64,000 nucleotides of DNA, taken from contig JAKNDB010000086.1 in assembly GCA_024305405.1 (NCBI GenBank), positions 310,001 to 374,000 of the forward strand, read 5' to 3'. Every line of letters begins with the position of its first letter. Positions within the stretch are counted from its first letter, which is position 1. The notes beneath the pieces are model-generated. The model was given only the letters and a program-made list of their open reading frames with translations. It did no database searches and was not told where the DNA came from. The stretch is from Dirofilaria immitis. Taxonomy: Eukaryota; Nematoda; Chromadorea; Rhabditida; Onchocercidae. Shown here piece by piece: positions 61,357-64,000 of this stretch. A program made the position numbers and the translations under genes.

Positions 61357-63849
61357 CTACTTGTTATCAGTTTTATCCACACGTTGCAGAAGGCTTAGCA
61401 AAAATGCTAATCTTTGCCTTAATTCATCAACGGGGATTTCGGGCAGTTCCAACTGTATTGATGCTAATGTCAGATCTAAATCAGATTCATTTTCCTTATG
61501 GATGTACAGAATTTTTCGGTCTTCTTCAATGGTCCATTTTCTCGTTGAATTCACTGTAACGGGACAAGATACCCTACATTGAACGAATTCTGTAGAGCCA
61601 CTTTTGCTCATAGAATTTATAGTTAATCCATTCTGTTTCACCAGAATTTCTTCATATTTTTTTCGTTTTTTCTTTGTTTCAACTACTGTTGTAGACTGAA
61701 CAGGCCGTTTCCGAATAAATTGCACAGTTGTAGCATTTTTTCTTGATGAAATAATATTTAAAACATCTTCTCGTAGAGATGGATGACTTATATCAGGTAT
61801 CTTCCCGAAACTCCTATTTTTGATAACTTTGAAATTTCTATTTTGTTTGGTATGTATTTACGTTTCTTTGTTTTTCTTGTTGGAGGTCGACGGCGAGGAG
61901 GAACTGGTGGAGTAATTTTTGTTTGCTTCCATTCGGCTACAACCTCGTACAACTTACCTCTGAAATATATTAAATTTAAACCAAATTAAAAAAATGGAAT
62001 AAATGGAAACATGAGTTTAAGTTTTTAAATTGAAGTACATTATTTCGATTCTCCGGTATTTATCTTAACTTATGCAAAAATATTGCATTTTTTAAAAATG
62101 AAGCATTACAGCATTACCAATGCGATGAAAAATGTATTAATAATTCAATAGAAAAATTCACTTCCGCTCAGTAAAGAGATTCCGCAAGAAACCAACAAAA
62201 ACCCCAGAACGTTGCTTTTCCATTTCAGCACCAATCGCTGTCGTAAGATCAACACTTTCAAAAGGGACATCCATTTTTCTCCAACTGCACAGATCAATAT
62301 ATTCAAAATCCGTTACGGAATAACTAAAATTTGTTTAAAAATGCTTGTATTTATACTCCAGTTATACTACAGAAATCTTTTATCGGTTGAAATCCCAAAC
62401 AATGCGTTGATGAAATAACGAAACGTGCATTTCCTTCACTACGCAGATATGTAGACGCATTGATGCGCCATGCTGACCAAATAAATTCCGCTATTTCCAA
62501 TAAGAAACTCATTATGCTAGAAAGAACACGCTTAACAAATAACGAGTAAATTTATATAGAAACAACAAACTGAATAAAATGATCTAACTGAAATTACTTC
62601 GACTGGCAAATATGTGTTGGAATATTTTGCGAAATAATTTTCCATAATGGGCCCTTATTACCAATCAGCTCAGAGAGACGAGCTGTTAGGGTTTCACAAG
62701 TACAGTCGAATCCTGAAAATTAATTCGCATTTGATTCAAAAATACTTATACCCTCTTCTTGTCAAAAAAGGAGAAAAAATTAATCAAACCTAAATTTGAA
62801 ATGTACTGAAGAAGCTGTCGTAAATAAACAAAAAGCTTTAAATTTACATCATATTTTTTGAAAAAATTCTCTTCCTGCCTCTTACTACCACTAAATAAAA
62901 CATATGAAGTAGACTTTTTGCAACTGAACAAGGTGTCCTGAATGCAACTTAGAAAGAATTCAGAATAGTTAACAAGCGGATAAAAAAATCTTTCTTACCG
63001 AGATCACGTACATTGCGAAATATGGTGCGTGCAGATAACCTTGTGTTTCCAAATGACGTAAATGCCTGTAAGAAAAGATTTAATGGGATGAAAAGAAATT
63101 AAAAAATATGCATAAATCATGGAGAACAATAAAAATTTCCTTGCGACTATAAAAGTTAAAAGATTTCCAAAAATATCTGATTAATTTATGACCTCGCCGA
63201 AAAATTCCTGAGAAAACTGTCAAATCGCTTATTTCATTTACTCATTAATATTCATCAAAGCGAGATCTACAAACTACTTATAGCATATCTAAACTAAAAA
63301 AAAATTTTTTTTGGAATTTTAAGAGAAAACCTCAATATTGTACATCATCTCTAAAGCATCACCATACGCCTTACGAATCGGATTTTCAAGAACACTTGCT
63401 GGAAGTAAATTTTGTGGAAAGAGAAAGGAGAGAAGGAAATATATCGCTTCATGTTCCTCCTTGAAAATATCATGCATCTTCTCGAACATCTGAAATTCAA
63501 CGAAGTTGAAGAAATTAAATATAGAAAGAAAATAATGAAATTTCATCAATTACACCATAAAAACAAAAATAATTCGTAAAACAAAAAAATGAAGGCCACT
63601 AACCTCAGGAGTCATTGAGTCTTCAGCGATCAGCTCGCATAGAGCTCTTACTTTATCCTGGTACATGAACATACGTTGTTCAAAATCACTAAAAATAACA
63701 TGTGCCATACACTTTATTTGAAATGCACGATGTTGTGCATCAAGCATCCCATGTAATCCATCTCTTACACGATCTTTGCGAGTACGTACACGTCTCCGTT
63801 GCTTTTCTTCATCTATAGGTCCATTTCCTTCACCGTCACTACTATCGCC
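61357..63849 (-). CDS. GON4L/YARP-like protein with C-terminal SANT/Myb-like segment, 5' end outside window
   Basis: Exons: 63604-63849, 63331-63489, 62999-63065, 62598-62712, about 62357-62516, 62162-62323, 61357-61959. The visible part begins with an acidic then basic stretch (GDSSDGEG, EKQRRRRVR-like), then helical segments. One of these (EKMHDIFKEEHEAIYFLLSF) resembles a paired amphipathic helix, and near the end comes RKWTIEEDRKIL, a SANT/Myb-like start. PAH-like helices followed by such a SANT segment are known from GON4L and YARP, nuclear cofactors that act with histone deacetylases; in worms GON-4 controls gonad cell divisions. The assignment rests on this arrangement, not close identity. 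The last exon needs one extra base at 61817-61821. The donor of exon 62357-62516 does not match the next phase, so that join is unresolved. More 5' exons lie beyond the window. Confidence 0.6.
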
Positions 63850-64000
63850 CTGAAAATTATGTAAAAAAATAACTAATAGAATTAATTAATAAAGTTGCAG
63901 CATAAGATTATTTTAAAGTCAAATCAAAATAATAACAACAGCAAAACTGTTTTTAACAGAAAATCTCTATCCTACACCATTTTGGATATGAACTGAAGGA

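Overview
The window is AT-rich animal DNA whose genes are split into many short exons. The introns have nematode-type splice signals (TTTTCAG or TTTTAG acceptors). The gene set is that of a nematode: a cuticle collagen with an N-terminal membrane segment and a furin-like RAKR site, an APH-1 and an NMD3 that follow the C. elegans proteins closely, a TAT-5-type flippase and an ARID1/LET-526 chromatin protein. Almost every start codon has a YAG acceptor 2-9 bases upstream, as expected if mRNAs receive a spliced leader. A clade III (spirurid or filarial) worm fits the style, but the species cannot be fixed from this sequence alone. No bacterial operon, CRISPR array, rRNA or convincing tRNA was seen. 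|| Layout, left to right. 252-1971 (-): ankyrin-repeat gene with an unfamiliar N-terminal part. 2478-5404 (-): nmd-3, ribosomal 60S export adaptor. 7164-8911 (-): aph-1, gamma-secretase subunit. 9795-16177 (-): tat-5/ATP9 P4-type ATPase, 22 exons. 20286-43277 (-): ARID1/let-526 SWI/SNF subunit, 32 exons, with two introns of about 6.2 kb. 43278-50031: long non-coding stretch with microsatellites, a GC-richer island and an AGGTCA palindrome. 50032-50965 (-): rps-20. 52010-53484 (+): RNF146-like RING-WWE ubiquitin ligase. 53485-59242: intergenic, containing a nuclear copy of mitochondrial cox3 (about 56640-57005). 59243-60537 (+): cuticle collagen. 61357-63849 (-, 5' end outside the window): a GON4L/YARP-like protein with a C-terminal SANT/Myb-like segment. 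|| Exon models were built by hand from homology plus splice signals, and the reading phases close across all introns of nmd-3, aph-1, tat-5, ARID1, rps-20, the collagen and the RNF146 homologue. In the other genes at least ten places need exactly one extra base to restore the frame. At every one the sequence lacks a base, and at nearly all the site is a homopolymer run. This points to residual consensus errors in a long-read or 454-type assembly rather than pseudogenes; automatic gene callers would split these genes. || The genes are mostly housekeeping and are not functionally linked. No undescribed multi-gene system was found. The best second-look items are the orphan N-terminal part of the ankyrin gene with its duplicated exon end, two GC-AG introns, the cox3 numt, a polyQ-capable repeat inside ARID1 intron 3, a possible short ARID1 isoform, and two perfect hairpins.
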